DNA from: Bacteroidales bacterium
GTDB taxonomy: Bacteria > Bacteroidota > Bacteroidia > Bacteroidales > Paludibacteraceae
Length of the DNA: 34,177 bases
Direction: 5' to 3'
Assembly (NCBI GenBank): GCA_900771035.1
Contig: CAAGML010000171.1
Location: 1-34,177, forward strand
Below, piece by piece: positions 8,067 to 15,116 of this stretch. The stretch's first letter is position 1, and every line of letters begins with the position of its first letter. The notes beneath the pieces are model-generated. The model did no database searches, was not told where the DNA came from, and worked only from the letters and a program-made list of their open reading frames with translations. A program made the position numbers and the translations under genes.

Positions 8067-9298
8067 AACGTTCCGACCTTGAGATAATGGCTCCTGTGGG
8101 GTGCTGGGAATCACTCCACGCCGCAATAAACGCTGGTGCTGACGCTGTGTATTTCGGCATTGAGAAACTCAATATGCGCTCGCACTCGTCAGCCAACTTC
8201 ACGACTGAGGACCTGCACAAGATTGTGGCAATCTGTCGTGAGGCTGGTGTGAAGACATATCTTACAGTCAACACGATTATATATGAAGACGACCTTGCGC
8301 TTATGCGTGAGATTGTCGATAATGCCGCCGAGGCTGGTGTGTCGGCAATTATTGCCTGTGACATTGCCGTAATGCAATATGCCGTCAGCCGTGGCGTTGA
8401 GGTTCATCTCTCTGTGCAGTTGAATGTATCGAATGCCGACTCGCTTCGCTTTTACGCACAATATGCCGATGTGGTGGTTTTGGCTCGTGAACTGAACCTT
8501 GAACAGGTGGCAGCTATCCATAAAAAGATTGTCGAAGAACCAATTCTTGGACGAAACGGTGCGCCGGTGAGGATAGAGATGTTCTGCCACGGTGCGCTTT
8601 GCATGGCTGTCTCAGGCAAATGCTACCTCTCACTCCATGAAATGAACCAGTCGGCTAACCGTGGTGCGTGTATGCAGGTTTGCCGTCGTGCATATTACGT
8701 TCACGACTACGAGAGCGACATTGACCTCAAAGTTGACAATAAATATATAATGTCCCCTAAAGACCTCCGTACAATCCATTTCCTCAACAAGATGGTTGAC
8801 TCTGGAGTGCGTGTCTTCAAGATTGAGGGGCGTGCGCGTGGACCTGAATACGTAAACACAGTGGTTCGTTGTTATGACGAGGCACTGAAGGCCATCTGCG
8901 ACGGCACTTACTCTTCCGAACTTGTCCCCGCATGGGAAGAAAGGCTTGCAAGGGTGTTCAACCGTGGTTTTTGGGATGGTTACTACCTTGGTCAGCGACT
9001 GGGCGAATGGTGCGACAAATATGGCTCGAAAGCCACACGCAAGAAGGTCTATGTGGCAAAATGCACAAACTATTTCAAAAAACTCGGCGTTGCTGAATTC
9101 CTGGTTGAGTCACAAGCGATAAACGTTGGTGACGAATATCTGATAACAGGCGAAACCACAGGTGCGATTGAAGGGAAAATCGAAGAGATGCGTGTTGAGG
9201 ACAAAGCCGTGCCAACGGTGGATAAAGGTGTTTTCTTCAGTATGAAGTGTGACCTTGTCCGCCGTGGGGACAAACTGTACAAAATGGAAATCTCGTAA
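8063..9298 (+). CDS. Peptidase U32 family protein (probable RNA hydroxylation enzyme)
   Basis: The 411-residue protein opens with the barrel strand motif LEIMAPVGCWESLHAAINAGADAVYFGI, split here only by ordinary residues. It carries the family signature EMFCHGALCMAVSGKCYLS (about 174-192), and a Cys pair follows in the GACMQVCRRA segment. These cysteines bind an iron-sulfur cluster in relatives. Characterised members (TrhP/YegQ, RlhA) hydroxylate tRNA U34 or 23S rRNA with prephenate as a cofactor source; the name peptidase is historical. Which RNA this copy modifies cannot be told from sequence. It sits between the membrane protein (ATGA overlap) and hydG (11-bp gap). Confidence 0.88.
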   Translation: MKRSDLEIMAPVGCWESLHAAINAGADAVYFGIEKLNMRSHSSANFTTEDLHKIVAICREAGVKTYLTVNTIIYEDDLALMREIVDNAAEAGVSAIIACDIAVMQYAVSRGVEVHLSVQLNVSNADSLRFYAQYADVVVLARELNLEQVAAIHKKIVEEPILGRNGAPVRIEMFCHGALCMAVSGKCYLSLHEMNQSANRGACMQVCRRAYYVHDYESDIDLKVDNKYIMSPKDLRTIHFLNKMVDSGVRVFKIEGRARGPEYVNTVVRCYDEALKAICDGTYSSELVPAWEERLARVFNRGFWDGYYLGQRLGEWCDKYGSKATRKKVYVAKCTNYFKKLGVAEFLVESQAINVGDEYLITGETTGAIEGKIEEMRVEDKAVPTVDKGVFFSMKCDLVRRGDKLYKMEIS

Positions 9299-9309
9299 AG
9301 AATACAATC

Positions 9310-10725
9310 ATGTATAACAAACTTTCAGACAAGGCCGTTGAGTTCATCGACCATCAGGAGATTCTCGACACCATAAAATGGGCGGACGAGAACAAGGACA
9401 ATTACGAACTCATAAATTCACTCATAGAGCGTTCGGAAGACTGCAAAGGTCTTTCGCACCGTGAGGCTTTGCTGCTGCTGACCTGCGACAACAAGGAACT
9501 GATAGAGAAAATGTTTGCCGTCGCAAAACGCATCAAACAACGTTTCTATGGCAACCGCATAGTTATGTTTGCCCCACTGTATCTTTCAAACTACTGCATA
9601 AACGGCTGTGTCTATTGCCCTTACCATGGCAAGAACAAGACAATAGCCCGCAAGAAACTGACACAGGAGGAGATTGTCGCAGAGGTGACAGCCCTTCAGG
9701 ATATGGGACACAAACGTCTTGCCCTTGAGGCAGGCGAACACCCAACCCTCAACCCAATAGAATACATCCTTGAGTCAATCAAGACAATATACAGCATAAA
9801 GCACAAGAATGGCGCAATCCGCCGAGTGAATGTGAATATTGCAGCCACAACCGTCGAGAACTACCGTAAACTTAAGGAGGCTGGTATTGGCACTTATATT
9901 CTTTTCCAGGAGACTTACCACAAGGAGGATTACGAGAAACTTCACCCTACGGGTCCTAAGTCCGACTACGCATATCATACTGAGGCAATGGACCGTGCGA
10001 TGCAGGGAGGTATTGACGACGTTGGTATCGGTGTATTGTTTGGTCTTGAGCGTTACCGTTACGACTTCACTGGTTTGCTGATGCACGCTGAACACCTTGA
10101 GGCAAAATACGGCTGCGGTCCTCACACAATCTCCGTCCCTCGCCTTTGTCCTGCCGACGATATTGACACGGCAGACTTTGACAACACAATATCAGACGAG
10201 ATTTTCCAGCATATAGTCGCCGTCCTCCGTATTGCCGTACCTTACACCGGTATGATAATCTCGACACGCGAAAGCAAGGCTTGCCGTGAGAAGGTGCTTG
10301 ACCTTGGCGTAAGCCAGATTTCTGGTGGTTCACGCACTTCAGTTGGTGGATATACAACCGAGGAACGCCATGACGAGACTTCGCAGTTTGATGTTTCTGA
10401 CCGTCGTTCACTTGGTGAGGTGATTGAGTGGTTGCTCGACCTTGGTTACATACCAAGTTTCTGCACGGCATGTTACAGGGCAGGACGAACTGGCGACCGC
10501 TTCATGTCGCTTGTCAAGACAGGTCAGATAGCCAACTGTTGCCACCCTAACGCACTTATGACACTCAAGGAGTACGCCGAGGATTACGCAACCCCAGAGG
10601 TACGGCAGAAAATCTATAAGCTCATAGATGCCGAAATCGAGAAAGTGCCTAATCCCGCAATCCGCAAGCGTGCCATCGAGAACCTCAAGCAGATTGAGGC
10701 TGGCGAACGCGACTTCCGTTTCTGA
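9310..10725 (+). CDS. hydG: [FeFe]-hydrogenase maturase HydG (radical SAM tyrosine lyase)
   Basis: HydG cleaves tyrosine to supply the CO and CN ligands of the hydrogenase H-cluster. The 471-residue protein has the radical-SAM CxxxCxxC at Cys96, Cys100 and Cys103 (CINGCVYC). It also has the C-terminal auxiliary-cluster motif CX2CX22C at Cys385, Cys388 and Cys411 (CTACYRAGRTGDRFM and following). The auxiliary motif separates HydG from ThiH, which lacks it. The gene lies in the grpE-dnaJ operon, not beside other maturases. hydF is on the opposite strand about 7 kb away, and hydE is not in the window. Confidence 0.95.
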   Translation: MYNKLSDKAVEFIDHQEILDTIKWADENKDNYELINSLIERSEDCKGLSHREALLLLTCDNKELIEKMFAVAKRIKQRFYGNRIVMFAPLYLSNYCINGCVYCPYHGKNKTIARKKLTQEEIVAEVTALQDMGHKRLALEAGEHPTLNPIEYILESIKTIYSIKHKNGAIRRVNVNIAATTVENYRKLKEAGIGTYILFQETYHKEDYEKLHPTGPKSDYAYHTEAMDRAMQGGIDDVGIGVLFGLERYRYDFTGLLMHAEHLEAKYGCGPHTISVPRLCPADDIDTADFDNTISDEIFQHIVAVLRIAVPYTGMIISTRESKACREKVLDLGVSQISGGSRTSVGGYTTEERHDETSQFDVSDRRSLGEVIEWLLDLGYIPSFCTACYRAGRTGDRFMSLVKTGQIANCCHPNALMTLKEYAEDYATPEVRQKIYKLIDAEIEKVPNPAIRKRAIENLKQIEAGERDFRF

Positions 10726-10743
10726 TAATTATAACTTAACAAT

Positions 10744-11202
10744 ATGACAACCGACTACACACTTACAACCGAAGGCAAATATGCCTACGATTACCCACGT
10801 GCCGCACACACATCAGATGCCATCCTTCTGGCAAAGACCCAGTTCGGTACTTTTGTGCTTCTTATCCGTCGTGGGCACAACCCTGATGCCGGCAAATGGG
10901 CTTTTCCTGGTGGGTTTATGGAGATGAACGAAACCTGCGAACAAGCTGCCCGCCGTGAGTTGACAGAGGAGACAAGTCTCAAACTTGATATGCCTTTCCA
11001 ATTGGTTGGGGTATATTCCGACCCTGAACGTGACCCACGTGGCAGAGTGGTGACAACAGCTTATATGGTCGTGCTTGCACAGTGCCAACCCGCGAAAGCA
11101 GCAGATGATGCAGCCGAGGCTCGTTGGTTTGATGTCAACGACCTCCCTCCTTTAGCATTCGACCATTCAAAAATCCTCAAAGATGCCTTATCAAAAATCT
11201 GA
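10744..11202 (+). CDS. Nudix hydrolase
   Basis: The 152-residue protein contains a complete Nudix box, GGFMEMNETCEQAARRELTE followed by ET. This provides the REx2EE metal-binding helix for hydrolysis of a nucleoside diphosphate linked to another group. Upstream strands (AILLAKTQFGTFVLLIRRGH) and the downstream YSDPERDPRGRVVTTAY segment resemble ADP-ribose or NADH-pyrophosphatase-like members, but substrate assignment is uncertain. It starts 18 bp after hydG and ends just before a bidirectional terminator, so it is probably the last gene of the grpE unit. Confidence 0.88.
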   Translation: MTTDYTLTTEGKYAYDYPRAAHTSDAILLAKTQFGTFVLLIRRGHNPDAGKWAFPGGFMEMNETCEQAARRELTEETSLKLDMPFQLVGVYSDPERDPRGRVVTTAYMVVLAQCQPAKAADDAAEARWFDVNDLPPLAFDHSKILKDALSKI

Positions 11203-11209
11203 AAAAGAG

Positions 11210-11235
11210 AGCCGCTGCGACATTTCGTAGCGGCT
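11210..11235. terminator. Bidirectional terminator between the Nudix gene and xseB
   Basis: Stem AGCCGCTGCGA / TCGTAGCGGCT (11210-11220, 11225-11235) has one G-T wobble and a four-base loop (CATT). The plus side has a loose T run afterwards (TTTGGCTTTATTT). The minus side is preceded by AAAAAG, giving CTTTTT on that strand. It sits between two convergent genes and can serve both. Confidence 0.75.
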
Positions 11236-11241
11236 TTGGCT

Positions 11242-11403
11242 TTATTTCATTTCTTCCTCCAATTTGGTGAGTTCCCCAGAGCATTCTGAAATCAATTTCC
11301 TTGCTTCCGAGATTAGCTCAATAATAGACGCAGGGTCAATGTTGCCCGTGTTGATAAGGTTGATTATCTCGTCAACCCTCCTGAGTTTTTCAGTGTAAGT
11401 CAT
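11242..11403 (-). CDS. xseB: Exodeoxyribonuclease VII small subunit
   Basis: A 53-residue ORF (MTYTEKLRRVDEIINLIN at the start, ELTKLEEEMK at the end) begins inside the xseA stop with an ATGA overlap. Its small all-helical, charged character and its position directly after xseA fit XseB. XseB subunits form the helical arms of ExoVII, which degrades single-stranded DNA to oligonucleotides. It is at the short end of the family, about 60-80 residues. Sequence identity alone would not be decisive; context carries the call. Confidence 0.82.
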   Translation of the reverse strand: MTYTEKLRRVDEIINLINTGNIDPASIIELISEARKLISECSGELTKLEEEMK

Positions 11404-12623
11404 ATAGTCTTTGATGTTATTGTGCCATTAGCGGTTAATGTCAGTAAAGTTTGTCCAGGGTGGACATCGTCAATTGCAGTGACAATGCGACCATCACAGG
11501 TAGTTATGCTGTAGCCACGACGGAGAATGTTGTCAGGATGCAGCAGTTCAAGCCTTTCGGAATATCTATCCAAACGGTGCTTCTGCATATCTATGAAATG
11601 GCTCACGGAAGTTGTAAGCATGTTTGACTGTGAGTCGAGTTTCCCTTTCGATTTTCCAACAAACAACCTCATGGCACTCTCAGCACGTAATGCCAGTTGT
11701 GCGATGTTTGCCTTGTTCTGCTGCAAAAAAGTAGTTGTCCCTTGTTGCAGAGCAAGGGACATTTCGGTGAGTCGTGCAGCAATGATAGCTGTCTGTGCTA
11801 TGATGTATTCAGCCGTGGCAGTGGGTGTTATGGCGTTGTGATATGCCACCATATCCAGGATTGAGGTGTCGCGCTGATGACCGATTCCCGTAATGACAGG
11901 TATGCTACATTGTGCACAAGCCACGGCAACAGTCTCAGAGTCGAAAGCCAGCAGGTCGGTTGATGCTCCTCCTCCGCGAATTATCACAATAAGGTCATAC
12001 CCCCCACCGGAAATCTGTGACAGTGCTTCAAGTATGCTTTGCTCCGTCCTCTCTCCCTGCATTATTGCGGGAAAAAGACGTACATGATAAGTGAAACCAT
12101 ACGAATTGCCATACAGAGTGTTGAGAAAATCAGTGTATCCTGCGGCATTTTCAGACGATATGACGGCAATCCGCTTGGCAGGAGTAGGGTAAGGAAGTCT
12201 TTTATTCATCTCCATCATTCCACGCTCGGTCAGTCGTTTTATGATTGCCAACCTGCGTTGCTGCATATCACCGATAGTATATGTGGGGTCTATGTCTGTG
12301 ACGTTAAGCGAGATGCCATATTTCTGACTATACGAGAATGATGCGGCAAGCATAACCTTCATTCCTGAGCTCAGATGACGGTCAGTGGCAAAAAGGAATT
12401 TGGAAAATATCCTTGTGGCGACATTTCTCCAAATGGTCGCACGAGCCTCAGCTATGGTGTTGTCATTGTCGCCAGCCTTTTGAATCAACTCCATATATGT
12501 ATGACCGTTAGCATTACGAATCAGCGACTTAATTTCAGCCGTAACCCAAAACTTGTTCTCAGACCACATATCAATATGGTCTTTAAGCATTGTCGTTGCT
12601 TCGTATAGAGTTATTGATTTCAT
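11400..12623 (-). CDS. xseA: Exodeoxyribonuclease VII large subunit
   Basis: This is the catalytic subunit of ExoVII. The 407-residue protein has an N-terminal OB-fold (about 1-100, including FWVTAEIKSLIRNANGHTYM). The central nuclease domain carries RIAVISSENAAGYTDFL, LIVIIRGGGASTDLLAFD and VITGIGHQRDTSILDMVA, all hallmark motifs. A coiled-coil region (about 280-350) and a C-terminal RGYSITTCDGRIV segment follow. It is joined to the SpoU gene upstream by an ATGA overlap and to xseB downstream by another, so three genes are translated as a unit. Confidence 0.95.
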   Translation of the reverse strand: MKSITLYEATTMLKDHIDMWSENKFWVTAEIKSLIRNANGHTYMELIQKAGDNDNTIAEARATIWRNVATRIFSKFLFATDRHLSSGMKVMLAASFSYSQKYGISLNVTDIDPTYTIGDMQQRRLAIIKRLTERGMMEMNKRLPYPTPAKRIAVISSENAAGYTDFLNTLYGNSYGFTYHVRLFPAIMQGERTEQSILEALSQISGGGYDLIVIIRGGGASTDLLAFDSETVAVACAQCSIPVITGIGHQRDTSILDMVAYHNAITPTATAEYIIAQTAIIAARLTEMSLALQQGTTTFLQQNKANIAQLALRAESAMRLFVGKSKGKLDSQSNMLTTSVSHFIDMQKHRLDRYSERLELLHPDNILRRGYSITTCDGRIVTAIDDVHPGQTLLTLTANGTITSKTI

Positions 12624-13147
12624 ATCATGTGCCGTGCAATATTGTATATCACTATTCCCGCCGTCACAGCGACATTAAGCGAGTGTTTAGTCCCGTATTG
12701 CGGCAATTCAATACAACCGTCAGCCATGTCTATAGCTTCCTGTTGTACACCATTTATCTCGTTGCCCATTATTATTGCATAACTCTCGCCTTCCTTGGGA
12801 ACAAAGTCATCCAGTGACATTGAATCTGTCGCCTGTTCTACAGCCATTATCTTGTAGCCTTGTTCTTTTAGTTTGCAAAGAGCGTCAAGAGTGTCATCAA
12901 ATTGTTCCCAATCAACAGAGAATTCTGCCCCAAGCGCTGATTTGTGAATTTCGGCGTTGGGCGGTGCGGCGGTTATGCCGCAGAGTATGATTTTCCGTAC
13001 ACGATAGGCATCAGACGTACGGAAAATTGAACCTACATTGTTCAACGACCTTATGCCATCAAGAACCACGACAAGAGGTATCTTGGGCGATGCCTTGAAC
13101 TCTTGAGTTGAAATACGTATAATCTCCTCGGTTACAAGTTTTTTCAT
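12620..13147 (-). CDS. SpoU/TrmH-family RNA 2'-O-methyltransferase
   Basis: I start the protein at the ATG at 13147 (MKKLVTEEII, 175 residues). The longer frame would run into the efp terminator. It has the SPOUT knot motifs: VVVLDGIRSLNNVGSIFRTS (motif 1), YAIIMGNEINGVQQE (motif 2) and LPQYGTKHSLNVAVTAGIV (motif 3). These bind S-adenosylmethionine and methylate a ribose 2'-OH. There is no N-terminal RNA-binding extension, so the target (tRNA or rRNA) is open. The stop overlaps the xseA start (ATGA). Confidence 0.9.
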   Translation of the reverse strand: MKKLVTEEIIRISTQEFKASPKIPLVVVLDGIRSLNNVGSIFRTSDAYRVRKIILCGITAAPPNAEIHKSALGAEFSVDWEQFDDTLDALCKLKEQGYKIMAVEQATDSMSLDDFVPKEGESYAIIMGNEINGVQQEAIDMADGCIELPQYGTKHSLNVAVTAGIVIYNIARHMI

Positions 13148-13154
13148 ACAAACT

Positions 13155-13190
13155 AAAAAAGGTGCAACCCTATTGGCAGAGGGATGCACC
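13155..13190 (-). terminator. Rho-independent terminator of efp
   Basis: On the minus strand GGTGCATCCCT (13180-13190) and AGGGTTGCACC (13161-13171) form an 11-bp stem with one internal mismatch and an eight-base loop, followed by TTTTTT (13155-13160). It lies 34 bases after the efp stop and directly before the SpoU gene. Confidence 0.85.
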
Positions 13191-13223
13191 TTCAGAAAAG
13201 TTATGGTAAACTATGAGAAAAAT

Positions 13224-13787
13224 TTATTTCACGCGTTCGCAGTAGCTACCGTCACGAGTGTCGATGCGGATTGTCTCGCCCTCGTTGATAAAGAGAGGCA
13301 CACGTACTTCTGCGCCAGTCTCAAGTTTGGCAGGTTTCATCGTGTTAGTAGCAGTATCACCTTTCAAACCTGGTTCGGTGTAAGCTACTGTCAACTCAAC
13401 TTTTGTCGGAAGCTCGGCAAAGAGAATCGTCTCAGTGGAAGAGTCAACGACAACATCACAGATAAAGCCCTCTTTGAGGAAGTCAACGCCAGTGATGAGG
13501 TCGTGAGCGATAGGCACCTGGTCGTAAGTTTCCTGATTCATGAATATATATTCCTCACCCTCTTTGTAGAGATACTGGTAAGGACGGCGTTCAACGCGAA
13601 CGTCCTCCAGTTTCTCGCCAATGTTGAAGCGGCGTTCGATAACGCGTCCGTCAACGACATCCTTGAACTTGACGTTCATGATGGTGTTGCCTTTTCCAGG
13701 TTTGCGGTGTTCAAACCATACGACAAAATAGAGGCGACCGTCCATACGGATACATACGCCATTTTTTACATCCTGTGAGTTAATCAT
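13224..13787 (-). CDS. efp: Elongation factor P
   Basis: EF-P binds between the P and E sites and rescues ribosomes stalled on polyproline; in vitro it stimulates fMet-puromycin formation. I start at MINSQDVKNG (13787); the track of codons upstream is poly-T leader. The 187-residue protein has the KOW-like domain I with a KPGKGNT loop whose tip is Lys32, where a modification is usually attached. Two OB domains follow, ending RVPLFINEGETIRIDTRDGSY, the family signature. No EpmA or EpmB is in the window. The gene is read from the same direction as tRNA-fMet, 67 bases downstream of it. Confidence 0.96.
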   Translation of the reverse strand: MINSQDVKNGVCIRMDGRLYFVVWFEHRKPGKGNTIMNVKFKDVVDGRVIERRFNIGEKLEDVRVERRPYQYLYKEGEEYIFMNQETYDQVPIAHDLITGVDFLKEGFICDVVVDSSTETILFAELPTKVELTVAYTEPGLKGDTATNTMKPAKLETGAEVRVPLFINEGETIRIDTRDGSYCERVK

Positions 13788-13811
13788 ATCAGTGTAGTGC
13801 TTTTTTTTGAA

Positions 13812-13843
13812 AAAATCCAACCGCTTTTGGGCAATTGGATTTT
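13812..13843 (-). terminator. Hairpin between tRNA-fMet and efp
   Basis: AAAATCCAA (13835-13843 on the minus strand) pairs perfectly with TTGGATTTT (13812-13820) over 9 bp around a 14-base loop, with two further Ts. It is A/T-heavy. It could terminate the tRNA transcript, partly attenuate efp, or mark RNA processing. The sequence does not decide among these. Confidence 0.45.
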
Positions 13844-13854
13844 CTGTTTTTTAG

Positions 13855-13926
<72 letters not shown>

Positions 13927-13966
13927 CCAATATTTCCGTAAAATAACGTCCTTTGGAAATCGAGTG

Positions 13967-13974
13967 CAAAGGTA
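13967..13974 (-). promoter_or_regulatory. -7 box upstream of tRNA-fMet
   Basis: TACCTTTG on the minus strand, followed by GCAC, 40 bases before the mature tRNA end. I see no clear TTTG at the expected -33 distance. It probably serves the tRNA and perhaps efp. Confidence 0.55.
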
Positions 13975-14007
13975 CGTGTTTTTTTTGATACAACCTAATT
14001 TTTTACG

Positions 14008-14859
14008 TTAAAAATCTTTAATGATTTTTGCTACCTTTTCCATAAGCCATTTTGGAGTGCTTGTGGCACCGCAAATACCTACTGATGAGACATTAACGAA
14101 CCACTTATGGTCAATTTCGTCTATCGAATAAATGTGGTGAGAGTTGGGATTAACCGCCCTGCATTCGTCAAAAAGTATCCGACCATTGCTGGATTTCTTC
14201 CCGGCAATGAACAGAATTAGGTCGTATTGTTCTGCAAAACGACGTATATTTGGAATGCGGTTTGCCACCTGACGGCAGATGGTATCGTGGTATGTGAATG
14301 GTGTCGTGACTGGTATGTTCTGTTTAATGTGACGCACAATCTCGTTGAAAGTGTCAATTGACATCGTGGTCTGTGAGAAGAGAATTATCTCCCTGAGGAT
14401 GTCAATCTTGGCAACATCTGCGAGTGACTCAATGATAATGGCATGGTTGTCGCATTGCCCGTTGAGCCCTATGACCTCTGCATGTCCGACTTTGCCATAA
14501 ATGACAATTTGCGCCTGCGGATGAGCGGTATATGCCTGTTTGATTTTCTTTTGCAACTGTAATACCACAGGGCAGGTTGCGTCAATAATCTGTATGTTGT
14601 TGCGTTCAGCAAGCGAATATGTGTCTGGCGGTTCGCCGTGAGCTCTCAGCAGAACAGTCGTGTCATGTAAAGCTGCGAATTGCTCCTGGTCAATACATAT
14701 AAGGCCTGATTCGGCAAGTCTTTCAACCTCCTGACCGTTATGCACAATGTCGCCAAGGCAATAGAGTGTCTCATTGTTTTGCAACTCCCGTTCAGCCCTT
14801 GTTATCGCACGGACAACACCTGGACAAAAACCTGAATTTTCGTCAATTGATATCTTCAT
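14008..14859 (-). CDS. ispH: 4-hydroxy-3-methylbut-2-enyl diphosphate reductase (IspH/LytB)
   Basis: IspH performs the last step of the MEP isoprenoid pathway, making IPP and DMAPP. The 283-residue protein has the three cluster cysteines Cys12 (GFCPGV), Cys96 (DATCPV) and Cys195 (DTICRQVANR). It also has the SQTTMSIDTF stretch with the substrate-binding Thr, the GKKSSN loop and the closing CGATSTPKWL. It is full length for a single-domain IspH. It stands alone on the minus strand, preceded by the inverted-repeat element at 14879-15069, so that element may lie in its 5' region. Confidence 0.96.
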   Translation of the reverse strand: MKISIDENSGFCPGVVRAITRAERELQNNETLYCLGDIVHNGQEVERLAESGLICIDQEQFAALHDTTVLLRAHGEPPDTYSLAERNNIQIIDATCPVVLQLQKKIKQAYTAHPQAQIVIYGKVGHAEVIGLNGQCDNHAIIIESLADVAKIDILREIILFSQTTMSIDTFNEIVRHIKQNIPVTTPFTYHDTICRQVANRIPNIRRFAEQYDLILFIAGKKSSNGRILFDECRAVNPNSHHIYSIDEIDHKWFVNVSSVGICGATSTPKWLMEKVAKIIKDF

Positions 14860-14878
14860 TAGTCGTCAGAGTTATTAT

Positions 14879-15069
14879 AGGTGAGTTCTATTAAATTCAT
14901 TTTGAGCGTTTTTTGAGCAGATTGCTGTGTGGAAGGAGGGAGCAATGCGGGCATTGTGACCGACTGACAATCAGCAAGATGTCAAAAGAAACTCCAAAAA
15001 CGCCAAAAAGTTTATTTGTTACATATTTTTATCCTCTCATCTTAAACGGTGAATTTATAGAACTCACCT
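14879..15069. repeat. 191-bp interval bounded by 20-bp inverted repeats
   Basis: AGGTGAGTTCTATTAAATTCA (14879-14899) faces TGAATTTATAGAACTCACCT (15050-15069). The two are inverted copies differing by one T insertion. The flanking bases AT on each side extend the symmetry. A second weaker pair, GCGTTTTTTGAGC (14906-14918) and CTCCAAAAACGC, lies inside but at unequal depth. The interior shows no convincing gene. It may be a miniature mobile element or a folded 5' leader of ispH. Confidence 0.6.
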
Positions 15070-15116
15070 ATATTTCTTCCGTCAGACATGTAACGGTTTT
15101 TGGATTTTTTTGTTCT

